Source of the DNA: Candidatus Accumulibacter vicinus
GTDB taxonomy: Bacteria; Pseudomonadota; Gammaproteobacteria; Burkholderiales; Rhodocyclaceae
DNA length: 30,881 nt
Direction of reading: 5' to 3'
Assembly: GCA_002425405.1 (NCBI GenBank)
Contig: DIME01000100.1
Location: 16,157 to 47,037 of the forward strand
The translations under genes and the position numbers were made by a program. The notes beneath the pieces were generated by a model, which did not search any database, was not told the DNA's origin, and saw only the letters and a list, made by a program, of their open reading frames with translations. Below, piece by piece: positions 16,182-24,383 of this stretch; position 1 is the stretch's first letter; every line of letters begins with the position of its first letter.

Positions 16182-16739
16182 ATGGCCTCCCTGAAACCCG
16201 CTGTTGATAAACTCGAGATGTTCATCTTCTGGAGCCGCTGGCTGCAGGCACCGCTCTATCTGGGGCTGATCATTGCTCAGGGCGCGTATGTCTATCTGTT
16301 CATGATCGAGTTGTCACACCTGATTCACAACCTCTTTTTCAGCAGCACGAGGATCAGCGAGACCGAGGTGATGCTCGTCGTCCTCGGCCTGATCGACGTG
16401 GTGATGATCGCCAACCTGCTGATCATGGTGATCATCGGCGGCTACGAAACCTTCGTCTCCCGACTCGACCTCGAAGGCCACCCCGACCAGCCGGAATGGC
16501 TCTCGCACGTCAATGCCGGGGTGCTCAAGATCAAACTGTCGACGGCGATCATCGGCATCTCGTCGATCCATCTGCTGAAGACCTTCATCAATGCAGCGAA
16601 TTTGAGCGAGCATACGATCATGTGGCAAGTCATGATCCACGCCCTTTTTCTGTGCTCGGCGCTAGCCATGGCCTGGGTCGACCGCCTCATGACCCAGACC
16701 ATCCTGCTCGGAAAGTCACCGCACACCGCACGGCACTGA
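16182..16739 (+). CDS. UPF0114 (YqhA-like) family membrane protein
   Basis: This 185-residue protein has three or four hydrophobic helices and a charged C-terminus. Signature segments include FIFWSRWLQAPLYLGLI near the N-terminus, LIDVVMIANLLIMVIIGGYE in the middle and SSIHLLKTFI later, all typical of UPF0114 (E. coli YqhA). The family function is unknown to me. ATG 16182 gives the standard N-terminus; an in-frame start at 16056 would add 42 residues that look like untranslated leader. No strong Shine-Dalgarno sequence precedes it. It lies 56 bases upstream of the fumarase gene on the same strand, with a GC-rich hairpin between them, so co-transcription is possible but uncertain. Confidence 0.88.
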   Translation: MASLKPAVDKLEMFIFWSRWLQAPLYLGLIIAQGAYVYLFMIELSHLIHNLFFSSTRISETEVMLVVLGLIDVVMIANLLIMVIIGGYETFVSRLDLEGHPDQPEWLSHVNAGVLKIKLSTAIIGISSIHLLKTFINAANLSEHTIMWQVMIHALFLCSALAMAWVDRLMTQTILLGKSPHTARH

Positions 16740-16751
16740 ACAGAGACCCGC

Positions 16752-16770
16752 CGCGGGGAGGGGCCCCGCG
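16752..16770 (+). other. GC-rich hairpin between UPF0114 gene and fumarase
   Basis: CGCGGGG (16752-16758) and CCCCGCG (16764-16770) form a perfect 7-bp stem with a 5-base loop, 13 bases after the UPF0114 stop and 26 before the fumarase ATG. There is no U-tract. It could reduce read-through or stabilise the fumarase mRNA 5' end. Confidence 0.35.
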
Positions 16771-16795
16771 AGCCACCCACGAGAGAGAACCTGAA

Positions 16796-18316
16796 ATGAC
16801 CACGATCAAGCAGGAAGATTTCATCCAGAGCGTAGCCGACGCATTCCAGTACATCAGTTACTACCATCCGCTTGACTACATCAAGGCGCTCGGCGCCGCT
16901 TACGAGCGCGAGCAGAGCCCGGCCGCCAGGGATGCGATCGCCCAGATCCTCACCAACAGTCGCATGTGTGCCGAGGGCCACCGCCCGATCTGCCAGGACA
17001 CGGGGATCGCGGTGATCTTCCTCAAGGTCGGCATGGACGTCAAATGGGAAGCCACCCTGTCGGTCCAGGAAATGTGCGACGAGGGCGTGCGCCGCGCCTA
17101 CAACAACCCGGATAACAAGCTGCGGGCCTCGGTGCTGCTCGACCCGGCCGGCGCACGCAAGAACTCGCGCGACAATACGCCTGCAGTCGTGCATTATGAA
17201 ATCGTTCCCGGACATCATCTCGAAGTCATCTGCGCTGCCAAGGGCGGTGGTTCGGAAAACAAGTCCAAGTTCTACGCGCTCAACCCCTCGGACTCGATCG
17301 TCGATTGGGTTCTCAAGACCGTACCGACGATGGGTGCCGGCTGGTGTCCACCGGGAATCCTGGGCATCGGCATTGGCGGCACACCCGAGAAGGCCATGCT
17401 GCTGGCCAAGGAATCGCTGATGGCGCCGGTCGACATGCACGAGTTGATCGCCCGTGGCGCGAGCAATCGCGTCGAGGAACTGCGCCTGGAGCTTTACGAA
17501 AAAGTCAATGCGCTGGGAATCGGCGCGCAGGGCCTCGGCGGACTGACCACCGTCCTCGACGTCAAGATCCTCGACTACCCGACACATGCGGCCAGCCTGC
17601 CGGTGGCGATGATTCCCAACTGTGCCGCGACGCGGCACGCGCACTTCCATCTCGACGGTTCCGGGCCAGCCATTCTGATACCCCCGGACCTCAGCGAATG
17701 GCCCGAAGTCAACTGGACGCCCAATACCGAGACCTCGACGCAGGTCAACCTCGACACCCTGACACCGGCCGAGGTTGCCTCCTGGAAGCCCGGTCAAACG
17801 CTGCTCCTCAACGGCAAGATGCTGACCGGTCGCGACGCCGCCCACAAACGCATTCAGGACATGTTGGCCAAAGGCGAAAAGCTGCCGGTTGACTTTACCA
17901 ACCGCGTCATTTATTACGTTGGTCCGGTTGATCCGGTTCGCGACGAGGTCGTTGGCCCGGCCGGCCCAACGACCGCCACGCGGATGGACAAATTCACCGA
18001 GATGATGCTCGCCCAGACCGGGCTGATCTCGATGGTCGGCAAAGCAGAGCGTGGCCCGACCGCGATCGAAGCGATCCGGAAACACCAGTCGGCGTATCTG
18101 ATGGCCGTCGGTGGGGCAGCGTACCTGGTCGCAAAAGCGATCAAGACCGCCAGGGTGGTCGGTTTTGCCGATCTCGGCATGGAAGCAATTTACGAGTTCG
18201 AAGTCAGGAACATGCCGGTGACTGTCGCAGTGGATTCAACCGGAACATCGGTACACCATACGGGTCCGAAGGAATGGCAGGCCAGGATCGGCAAGATCCC
18301 GGTTGCCGTTGCCTGA
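16796..18316 (+). CDS. Fumarate hydratase class I (iron-sulfur type)
   Basis: Class I fumarase interconverts fumarate and L-malate in the TCA cycle using an oxygen-sensitive [4Fe-4S] cluster. The 506-residue product contains both the alpha and beta regions in one chain. Probable cluster ligands are Cys66 (ICQDTG), Cys184 (GAGWCPPG) and Cys276 (IPNCAATRHAH). The C-terminal half has GPAGPTTATRMDKF and an SAYLMAVGGAAYL segment typical of the beta part. ATG 16796 follows a purine-rich GAGAGAGAA and gives the standard start; the frame is open further upstream but overlaps the UPF0114 gene. It works next to acetate assimilation metabolically, since acetyl-CoA feeds the TCA cycle, though it is on the opposite strand from acs. 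fumA/fumB-like naming is possible, so I leave the symbol empty. Confidence 0.95.
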   Translation: MTTIKQEDFIQSVADAFQYISYYHPLDYIKALGAAYEREQSPAARDAIAQILTNSRMCAEGHRPICQDTGIAVIFLKVGMDVKWEATLSVQEMCDEGVRRAYNNPDNKLRASVLLDPAGARKNSRDNTPAVVHYEIVPGHHLEVICAAKGGGSENKSKFYALNPSDSIVDWVLKTVPTMGAGWCPPGILGIGIGGTPEKAMLLAKESLMAPVDMHELIARGASNRVEELRLELYEKVNALGIGAQGLGGLTTVLDVKILDYPTHAASLPVAMIPNCAATRHAHFHLDGSGPAILIPPDLSEWPEVNWTPNTETSTQVNLDTLTPAEVASWKPGQTLLLNGKMLTGRDAAHKRIQDMLAKGEKLPVDFTNRVIYYVGPVDPVRDEVVGPAGPTTATRMDKFTEMMLAQTGLISMVGKAERGPTAIEAIRKHQSAYLMAVGGAAYLVAKAIKTARVVGFADLGMEAIYEFEVRNMPVTVAVDSTGTSVHHTGPKEWQARIGKIPVAVA

Positions 18317-18384
18317 ATTTCCGGGAGATCACCGGGTCACAGGCAGGGAGCTGGTTCCGGACCGGCTTTACGGGGGAAAAAAGC

Positions 18385-18741
18385 ATGGCGATAGAGCGGC
18401 CGATCGAGCGACATGGAACGACCCAACGGTATTCAGACATTTGTGCCCACGGGAATACCATCTATCTTGTTGAAACGCCGCAAACGCTTGACAGCAACGT
18501 CGCCACGCAAACACGCGAGGTGCTGGCCGGCGTCGAAAAACTTCTCGAACAGGTGGGAAGCGACAAGACACGCCTGCTGATGGTCACCATTTACCTGCGC
18601 GACATCGACGATTTGATCGCCGTCAACGCCGTCTGGGACCGCTGGGTTCCGCGCGGAACCGCACCGGCGAGGGTCTGTGTCGAAGCCAAGCTGGCCCATC
18701 ACGATTTCCTCATTGAAGTTGCCGTCGTTGCCGCCCGCTAG
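18385..18741 (+). CDS. RidA (YjgF/YER057c/UK114) family protein
   Basis: This 118-residue protein has the RidA signature near its C-terminus, PARVCVEAKLA, with Arg96 at the position of the conserved substrate-binding arginine and Glu111 at that of the conserved glutamate. RidA proteins are trimers that hydrolyse reactive enamine/imine intermediates made by PLP enzymes; other subfamilies have different roles. The N-terminal half is divergent from classical RidA (RYSDICAHGNTIYLVETPQ), so it may belong to one of the Rid1-7 subgroups. ATG 18385 is preceded by CGGGGGAAAA. It is 68 bases downstream of fumarase on the same strand. Confidence 0.88.
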   Translation: MAIERPIERHGTTQRYSDICAHGNTIYLVETPQTLDSNVATQTREVLAGVEKLLEQVGSDKTRLLMVTIYLRDIDDLIAVNAVWDRWVPRGTAPARVCVEAKLAHHDFLIEVAVVAAR

Positions 18742-18843
18742 CCGCCTGGCGAATCGGCTCGCCGGCAGCAGCCGGGCGTGCAGCATGCCAGTCAGCGCGC
18801 CGGGGCTGCCTGACGCCCCCCGCGCAAGTCCCGGCCTGACCCG

Positions 18844-19629
18844 ATGATCGGCATTTTCGACAGCGGCATCGGTGGACTCTCGGTGTTGGCCGCCATCGCG
18901 CGTGCGCTGCCGCGCGCCGACCTGGTTTATCTCGCCGATACGGCTCATCTTCCCTATGGTGACAAGGACGACGCCTACATCCGCAGGCGTGTGCTGACGA
19001 TCGGCAATCATCTGGTCGAGCAGGGCTGCGGGGTCATCGTCGTCGCCTGCAACACCGCCACCGCGGCCGCGGTCGCAGCCTTTCGCGAGCACTTTCCGAA
19101 GCTTCCCGTGGTCGGCGTCGAGCCCGGCGTCAAACCGGCCGCGGCCATGTCGCGCAGTGGTCGAATCGCTGTCCTGGCGACCCTGTCGACGGCGCGTAGC
19201 GAGCGCCTGGCACAGTTGATCCGGCAACACGCGGGTAGCGTCCAGGTCGAGGTCGAGGCCTGTCCCGGCTGGGCCACCCGCGTCGAAACCCTGTTCCTCG
19301 ACGACCCGGATTTCGTCGAGGACGCGCGTCGTCATCTGGCGCCCTTGCTCGCTGCCGGCGTCGATCAGATCGTTCTTGGCTGTACCCATTACGCTTTCCT
19401 CAGCCCGGTGCTGGAACCGATCGTTGCCCACCAGGCAACGCTGGTCGACGTCGCCGACGCCGTTGCCCGCCAGTGCGTTCGCCTGGCCGGTACCGACGCA
19501 CTCGGGTGCGGCCGACTGACGCTGCTGGCCACCGCGCAGCCCGAGAAACTGCAGGCTGCCCTGCCCGTTCTCGGTCTGCGCTGGCTCGACGACCGCCTGC
19601 ACAGCGCCGCCCGCCTGGTCGTCGCCTGA
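18844..19629 (+). CDS. murI: Glutamate racemase
   Basis: MurI makes D-glutamate for peptidoglycan. The 261-residue product has Asp6-Ser7 in GIFDSGIGGLSVL, YLADTAHLPYG, and the two catalytic cysteines Cys69 (VVACNTATAAA) and Cys180 (VLGCTHY). The start ATG directly precedes the conserved first strand, so little doubt remains about it. The 102-base gap upstream contains nothing recognisable. The AI-2E permease gene begins 12 bases downstream, so the two may be co-transcribed. Confidence 0.96.
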   Translation: MIGIFDSGIGGLSVLAAIARALPRADLVYLADTAHLPYGDKDDAYIRRRVLTIGNHLVEQGCGVIVVACNTATAAAVAAFREHFPKLPVVGVEPGVKPAAAMSRSGRIAVLATLSTARSERLAQLIRQHAGSVQVEVEACPGWATRVETLFLDDPDFVEDARRHLAPLLAAGVDQIVLGCTHYAFLSPVLEPIVAHQATLVDVADAVARQCVRLAGTDALGCGRLTLLATAQPEKLQAALPVLGLRWLDDRLHSAARLVVA

Positions 19630-19641
19630 CGTTCACCATAC

Positions 19642-20661
19642 ATGGCCAAGGACACCCTCAACAAAGCAAGCATCAGCGAGTACGCGTCCTGGATCATTGC
19701 CTTGCTGGCCATGCTGCTGGTCATCGAGGTGCACCTGTTGCCGGCACTGATTGCCGGCTTGCTGGTGTATGAGCTGGTGCATGTGCTGGCACCGTTCTTT
19801 GCCCGCCATCTCTCGAGCACGCGCGCCAAGGCCATGGCCGTTGGTCTGGTCGTGTTGTGGGTCCTCGGCGCGGTCACTGCGGCAACGCTCGGGCTGATGG
19901 TCTTCATGAACAGCGAGGGCGGCAGTTTCGCTGCCCTGCTCGCGAAAATGGCCGAGATCGTCGAGACTTCCCGCTCGACACTGCCGAACTGGCTCGCCGA
20001 CCTGCTGCCGCGAGGCGGCGAGGCCATTCGCGAACGAGCCGGCCACTGGCTACGCGAACATTCGGCCGAACTGCAGATGATCGGCAAGGAAACCGGCCGC
20101 CTGCTCGCACACCTGCTGATCGGCATGGTCATCGGCGGCATGGTGTCCTTATCCGAGGCGGACACCGGCGAAAGCATGGGGCCGCTGGCACGCGCGCTGG
20201 CGGAGCGGGTTTTTCGCCTCGGCGAGGCCTTCCGCCGGATTGTCTTCGCGCAGGTCCGGATCTCGGCGCTCAACACCGCCTTCACCACGCTCTACCTCGT
20301 CGTTGTGCTACCGCTCTTTGGCGTGCACCTGCCGCTCACCAAGACCATGATCGTCGTCACCTTCATCGCCGGCCTGCTGCCGGTCGTCGGCAACCTGATC
20401 TCCAATACCGTGATCTTCGTCGTCAGCCTGGCACACTCGCCCGGCGTGGCGATCTCGTCACTGGCCTTCCTGGTATTCGTCCACAAGCTCGAGTATTTTC
20501 TCAACGCGCGTATCGTCGGTGCCCAGATCCGGGCCAAGGCCTGGGAACTGCTGACCGCGATGCTGATCATGGAGAGCAGCTTCGGCCTCGCCGGTCTGGT
20601 GGCCGCGCCGATCTGCTACGCCTGGCTCAAGGACGAACTGTCGAGTCGGGAACTGATCTGA
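19642..20661 (+). CDS. AI-2E family (UPF0118/DUF20) transporter
   Basis: This 339-residue membrane protein belongs to the AI-2E/YdiK/PerM family. Two to three hydrophobic segments lie at the N-terminus. An amphipathic region of about 100 residues follows (about 90-200), then the conserved C-terminal membrane half with FIAGLLPVVGNLISNT and LEYFLNARIVGAQI. Family members have been linked to autoinducer-2 export or Na+/H+ exchange, but substrate cannot be read here. ATG 19642 follows the murI stop by 12 bases without a strong ribosome site. It converges on the ArsB/NhaD gene across a 103-base gap. Confidence 0.88.
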   Translation: MAKDTLNKASISEYASWIIALLAMLLVIEVHLLPALIAGLLVYELVHVLAPFFARHLSSTRAKAMAVGLVVLWVLGAVTAATLGLMVFMNSEGGSFAALLAKMAEIVETSRSTLPNWLADLLPRGGEAIRERAGHWLREHSAELQMIGKETGRLLAHLLIGMVIGGMVSLSEADTGESMGPLARALAERVFRLGEAFRRIVFAQVRISALNTAFTTLYLVVVLPLFGVHLPLTKTMIVVTFIAGLLPVVGNLISNTVIFVVSLAHSPGVAISSLAFLVFVHKLEYFLNARIVGAQIRAKAWELLTAMLIMESSFGLAGLVAAPICYAWLKDELSSRELI

Positions 20662-20674
20662 GACGCCAGGCGAG

Positions 20675-20688
20675 GTGCTGGCCAGCAC
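20675..20688. terminator. 14-bp perfect palindrome between convergent genes
   Basis: GTGCTGGCCAGCAC is a perfect palindrome in the 103-base gap between the AI-2E gene and the ArsB/NhaD gene, 13 bases past the first stop. A second small repeat, GGCAA..TTGCC, follows at 20689. Neither has a U-tract. A joint 3' end signal is possible. Confidence 0.25.
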
Positions 20689-20764
20689 GGCAAGGACTTT
20701 GCCATCTGCATCGCGGAAGTACGTACATGTCGCTGCGCAGGAAATCGGCAACGGGCCAGTCCTC

Positions 20765-22099
20765 TCAGAAATACCGCCACCAGACATAAACGTTGCAGAT
20801 CGCGACATGGATCAGCATCAGCGGAAAGGCGATCCTGGTGTAGGCCATGAAGCGGAACGGAATGCCGTTGCGCTCGGCGATGCCGGCGACGGTCAGGTTG
20901 GCGCTGGCGCCGATCAGCGTGCCGTTGCCACCGAGACAGGCCCCCAGCGAAAGGCACCACCAGAGCGGCATCAGCGCGTCCGCGCCGCCGAATGCAGGCG
21001 CCATCGACTTGATCAGGGGAATCATGGTGGCCACGAAGGGGATATTGTCGACAATCGCCGACAGGAACGCCGATGACCAGAGGATACTGTAACCCGTGAC
21101 CTTGAAATCGCCGCCGGTGGCGGCGAGCAACTGGTCGGCGAGCAGGCGCAGCAGACCGGCATGCTCGACACCGGCAATCACGATGAACAGCCCGACGAAG
21201 AAAAAGATCGTGATCCACTCGATCTCGTTGTACACCTTGACGACATTCTCCGACTGGTGCTCGGCCGGCTTGCCGAGGTTGTCGAGCATCAATAGCAGCG
21301 CCGCCCCCGCCATGCCGATGGTGCCCGATTCGAGCCCCAGCGACCGGGCCATGACAAAGGCCACGATCACCAGGGCCAGCACCAGCGAGGCTCGTTTCAG
21401 CAGCCGCGCATCGGTGATCGCCTCGCTTTCGTCGAAGGCCATGACTCGCGCGCGCAGTTCGGCCGTTGATGCCATGCCGCGCCCCCAGATGAGATGAATC
21501 GAGATGACATGCACGATCAGGATCACGGCGATCACCGGCGCAAGGTTGATCACGAAGTCGTTGAACGACAAACCGACCTGGCCGCCGATCAGGATGTTCG
21601 GTGGATCGCCGATCAGCGTCGCCGTACCCCCGATGTTCGACGCCAGGATCTGCGAGAACAGGAAAGGGTAGGGATTGACTTTCAGCGCTTCGGTGATGAC
21701 CAGCGTCACCGGAACGACGAGGAGCACGGTGGTGACGTTGTCGAGCAGCGCGGAAACGACGGCGGTGACCACGGCCAGCATGGCGAGAATGCCGGACGGA
21801 TTGGCTTTCACCAGTTTCGCCGACCAGATCGCCAGATACTCGAAAACCCCCGACTTGCGGGTAATCGAGACGATGACCATCATCCCGACGAGCAGGCCGA
21901 TGGTGTTGAAATCGACGCCGGCGACCGCCTGCTCCTGCGTCAGCAGGCCGAACATGACCATCAGCATGGCCCCGAGCAGCGCGATGATCGAGCGGTTCAG
22001 CCGCTCGCTGATGATCACGCCATAGGTGACGATCATCACCACGGTCGCCAGCCACAGGGGATTGAGGCCCAACAGGACCCCGGAAGCAGCAGCATGCAT
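20765..22099 (-). CDS. ArsB/NhaD-type ion permease
   Basis: This 444-residue permease of the ion-transporter superfamily (ArsB, NhaD, SLC13-like) has about 11-12 hydrophobic segments arranged as two related halves. Half one has D120-NVTTVLLVVP and GTATLIGDPPN at about 159-169. Half two has D351-NIPF and GNGTLIGASANL at about 391-402. These paired DN and GT motifs are the substrate-site hairpins of the superfamily. Substrate could be Na+/H+, a dicarboxylate or another anion; no ars regulator is nearby, so arsenite is unlikely. The ATG shares its A with the stop of the upstream CBS gene (TAATG at 22101-22097), so the two proteins are translationally coupled and may work as transporter and sensor. 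Confidence 0.9.
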   Translation of the reverse strand: MHAAASGVLLGLNPLWLATVVMIVTYGVIISERLNRSIIALLGAMLMVMFGLLTQEQAVAGVDFNTIGLLVGMMVIVSITRKSGVFEYLAIWSAKLVKANPSGILAMLAVVTAVVSALLDNVTTVLLVVPVTLVITEALKVNPYPFLFSQILASNIGGTATLIGDPPNILIGGQVGLSFNDFVINLAPVIAVILIVHVISIHLIWGRGMASTAELRARVMAFDESEAITDARLLKRASLVLALVIVAFVMARSLGLESGTIGMAGAALLLMLDNLGKPAEHQSENVVKVYNEIEWITIFFFVGLFIVIAGVEHAGLLRLLADQLLAATGGDFKVTGYSILWSSAFLSAIVDNIPFVATMIPLIKSMAPAFGGADALMPLWWCLSLGACLGGNGTLIGASANLTVAGIAERNGIPFRFMAYTRIAFPLMLIHVAICNVYVWWRYF

Positions 22100-22584
22100 T
22101 ACTTGACCCTCCCGATGCGGGCGAGAACATCCCAGACCGAAACGATGCCGAGCAGTTTCCCGTTCTCGACGACGGGCAGGACGTTGCGCTGCCGGTAGAG
22201 GAAAAGCAGGGCATTCATCAGCGGGGTGTCCGGGGAAAGCACCGGCACCTCCCGGTCAAGGTGCTTGCTGACCGGGTCATTGGCGGCGGCCGCCATTCGT
22301 TCCTGCAGGTCGGCCAGCGAGTCCCGGATGAAGCCGACCTGCAGGAGGCGGGCCAAAGGTTGCTGATCGGTATCGCGCGACAGAACCCGCGGCATGGCCA
22401 GTGCGACCAGCCGGCTGCGGGGCAGCATGCCGACGTAGCGGCCATCCGTATCAACCACCGGCAGCGCCGGCAAGCGCTCCCGGACCATCGTCTGCAGGGC
22501 AACCGATACCGAGTCGGCCGGCTTGAGCACGGCCGGTGGATCCGACATGATCGACCGGCACAAGGATTCTTGATCGTGTTTCAT
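22099..22584 (-). CDS. CBS-pair protein coupled to the ArsB/NhaD permease
   Basis: This soluble 161-residue protein consists of two CBS motifs, at about 10-70 (SVSVALQTMVRERLPALPVV) and about 108-160 (TPLMNALLFLYRQRNVLPVV, LLGIVSVWDVLARI), with a helical linker. CBS pairs bind adenine nucleotides and act as energy or ionic-strength sensors. AGGAG four bases before ATG 22584 is a good but close ribosome site. The TAA stop overlaps the ATG of the permease, which suggests stoichiometric production and control of that permease. Upstream lies a 542-base gap. Confidence 0.9.
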   Translation of the reverse strand: MKHDQESLCRSIMSDPPAVLKPADSVSVALQTMVRERLPALPVVDTDGRYVGMLPRSRLVALAMPRVLSRDTDQQPLARLLQVGFIRDSLADLQERMAAAANDPVSKHLDREVPVLSPDTPLMNALLFLYRQRNVLPVVENGKLLGIVSVWDVLARIGRVK

Positions 22585-23126
22585 GAAGCTCCTCTGGAGT
22601 CACCGCGAAGGCCGCGAACGCTCTTCGGAGCATTCCGGAGAAGCGGAAAATTCGACGGCTGGCCGGAGTATGCCGAATCGTGCGAGCCGCTGTCAATCGC
22701 CAACCTGCCGCCGACAAGTCCCTGTTTTTTCTGACGTGACGGGCCTGCGGCGGGATTTTGGCAGTTTCCCGGGAGACGGCGGGAAGCCTCCCGTTTTGTC
22801 CATGAAAAGCGATGAAACATGACTTTTACATGATCCGCGGAGCCTGCCCTCCAGCTTCAACCCCGTTGCGACCGCAAGACTTCTGAGGATTTTTCGGAAG
22901 GTTGTCAGGGTTTTGCTGCACGCAGCGCGCGATCGCGGCACCTAGAAGGACATCCAGAAGGACCACCCAGGAGCGCCTGGGCGATCAAGGAAGCGCTTGT
23001 CTGATCGGCTGCGGGCCGGACACTCGCCTGGAAGGGTCTCCCGGCCACACGAGCGAATTGGTCATGGCCCCGATCCAGCGTGTCGAGGGCGGGAATCAAT
23101 CGCCCGCTCGACTGCCAACCGCCGAT
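22585..23126. other. 542-base region without a convincing gene
   Basis: It lies between two minus-strand genes and should hold the promoter of the CBS-ArsB/NhaD pair. I see no good -35/-10 pair. A small stem CGGGA/TCCCG at 22780-22793 is followed on the plus strand by TTTT, resembling a weak terminator, but no plus-strand gene ends before it. Another perfect stem CCCAGG/CCTGGG is at 22966-22981, and a bulged GC stem sits around 23087-23113 just after the stop of the next gene. Short open frames here have compositions unlike real proteins. Confidence 0.4.
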
Positions 23127-23564
23127 TCACTCAAAAACGCTGACCGTCAGCGGAGCCATTTCCTTATAGAGCAGCCCGAGCGGCGGCTTGCGCGAAACGG
23201 CGATGATCCGGGTGCCCGGCGGGTAGATCAGGTGATAGGCAAGAAACATGTGCGCCTCCTCGCTGCCGAGCAGCAGTTCGCGCAAAGCGGCATAGCCGGG
23301 ATGGCCCAGAACCTCGACTTCGTCGTAGTGGTGACGGTTGAGCCGTATTGAGCGCCGGTGGAACTCGATTTCGGGATGGTTTTCGCCAAGCAGTTCGTGC
23401 ATCAAGCGATAGCGGATCTCCGGCAGGACGATCACCCCGACGCTGTCGGCACCCACCAGCCACTCGACGGCTCTGGCTTCTCCGACCGGGTCCGGCTCGT
23501 GGTCGCCAAACGCCTGGCACCAGCGTGGAAAGTACGCCGAGTAACGACGAATGATCTTTTCCAT
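23127..23564 (-). CDS. Hypothetical protein in the DUF1538/PII/CBS block
   Basis: I do not recognise this 145-residue soluble protein. It starts MEKIIRRYSAYFPRWCQAFG and has segments VGVIVLPEIRYRLMHELLGE, LGHPGYAALRELLLGSEEAH and IYPPGTRIIAVSRKPPLG. It has no membrane segment or signal peptide. The mixture of short strands and helices suggests a compact alpha/beta fold. ATG 23564 directly follows a GTG in the same frame (23567); ribosome site evidence is weak. It begins 12 bases after the stop of the CBS gene on the same strand, so it is very likely the last gene of the DUF1538 operon. Confidence 0.7.
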   Translation of the reverse strand: MEKIIRRYSAYFPRWCQAFGDHEPDPVGEARAVEWLVGADSVGVIVLPEIRYRLMHELLGENHPEIEFHRRSIRLNRHHYDEVEVLGHPGYAALRELLLGSEEAHMFLAYHLIYPPGTRIIAVSRKPPLGLLYKEMAPLTVSVFE

Positions 23565-23576
23565 CACCGAATGCCG

Positions 23577-23972
23577 CTAGCAGCCACTGGTCGCGCGGTC
23601 GATCAGATGACTCACCACGTCGGTATCCGAGACGAAGCCCTCCAACTCGTTGTTGTCGATGACCAGCACGCTCTTGACCGAGTACTGGACCATCAAACGC
23701 GCCAGATAGCGGATCTCGAGATGCTGCGAAACCTGCAGCGCCGGCTTCTGGGCAATGTCATAGACATTGAGCAGGTCAATGTCGCCATCTTCGGCGATCA
23801 CTGCCCGGGCGACATCGCGATAGGCGATCAGACCGTAGGCATCCCCCGAATGGCGTTTCTCGACCACCAGCGACTTGACGCCGCGTTCCTTCATCATCAG
23901 CAGCGCCTCCCGGACGGTAGCCAGCGGACTGATGGTGACAATTTTCTTCTTCATGATTCCGGCAACCAGCAT
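23577..23972 (-). CDS. CBS-pair protein of the DUF1538/PII block
   Basis: This 131-residue protein is a bare CBS pair. Motif one is at about 5-60 (IMKKKIVTISPLATVREALL, GVKSLVVEK) and motif two at about 75-125 (LEIRYLARLMVQYSVKSVLV, GFVSDTDVVSHLI). Each half has the terminal S/T-x-x-D ribose-binding pattern or a close variant. It presumably binds AMP, ATP or a related nucleotide and reports to a partner. AGGAG eight bases before ATG 23972 decides the start; a longer TTG frame at 23993 is rejected. It lies 63 bases after the PII-like gene and 12 bases before the hypothetical gene. Confidence 0.9.
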   Translation of the reverse strand: MLVAGIMKKKIVTISPLATVREALLMMKERGVKSLVVEKRHSGDAYGLIAYRDVARAVIAEDGDIDLLNVYDIAQKPALQVSQHLEIRYLARLMVQYSVKSVLVIDNNELEGFVSDTDVVSHLIDRATSGC

Positions 23973-24035
23973 GGCAAACACTCCTTCAGTCAATGATCGT
24001 GATCAGCAAGCGGGCAGGCCCATATCCGCAGGCGC

Positions 24036-24383
24036 TCACAGTTCCTCCTCGACTTCGCGCCGGAAAGCCTGCATTTGCGCCAGGCCGATGCCGACCACGC
24101 TGCCCAGCGGCAACGAAAAAGCCAATCCTCCCCCCGGCAGGTCCATCTTCATCTGCATCTTGACCGTTCTCAGAATGCGCATCGCGAGCTGCTTCTCGAC
24201 CACACACAGCAGCAACGACTCCTTGCGCTCCAGACCCAGCCCGAGGAAGGTCTTGCGCTCGTTGTGCCGCAGGCCCTTGCCCTTGAGGATGGTGATGCCG
24301 GTCGCACCGGCCTCCTTGAGAATTTCGACCGCCCGGTTCTCGTCTTCATCCGGAACGATCAGCAGCACAGCAGAGAATTTCAT
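24036..24383 (-). CDS. PII-like signalling protein coupled to DUF1538 protein
   Basis: This 115-residue protein shows the ferredoxin-like PII layout: strand MKFSAVLLIVPDED, helix, strand TGITILKGKG, a loop, strand ESLLLCVVEK, helix, and a C-terminal PGGGLAFSLPLGSVVGIG at the B-loop and later strand. Compared with GlnB the T-loop region (about 38-54, LRHNERKTFLGLGLERK) is shortened and has no tyrosine at the uridylylation site. It is therefore a PII-like protein, not GlnB or GlnK. Such proteins are trimers that bind nucleotides and regulate neighbouring transporters; the ligand here is unknown. AGGAG eight bases before ATG 24383 sets the start, and ATGA overlaps the DUF1538 stop, implying coupled synthesis. 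Confidence 0.85.
   Translation of the reverse strand: MKFSAVLLIVPDEDENRAVEILKEAGATGITILKGKGLRHNERKTFLGLGLERKESLLLCVVEKQLAMRILRTVKMQMKMDLPGGGLAFSLPLGSVVGIGLAQMQAFRREVEEEL

Noticed and set aside
16442..18085. Open frame of 547 codons antisense to fumarase
   Set aside because: Shadow frame of a well-identified fumarase; no start signal and no recognisable domain.
22780..22797. Terminator-like stem followed by TTTT on the plus strand
   Set aside because: No plus-strand gene ends upstream of it; the stem is only five base pairs, so I do not call it a terminator.
22902..23351. Plus-strand frame of 149 codons in the gap after the CBS-ArsB pair
   Set aside because: Composition is not protein-like and its 3' half is antisense to the hypothetical gene at 23127-23564.
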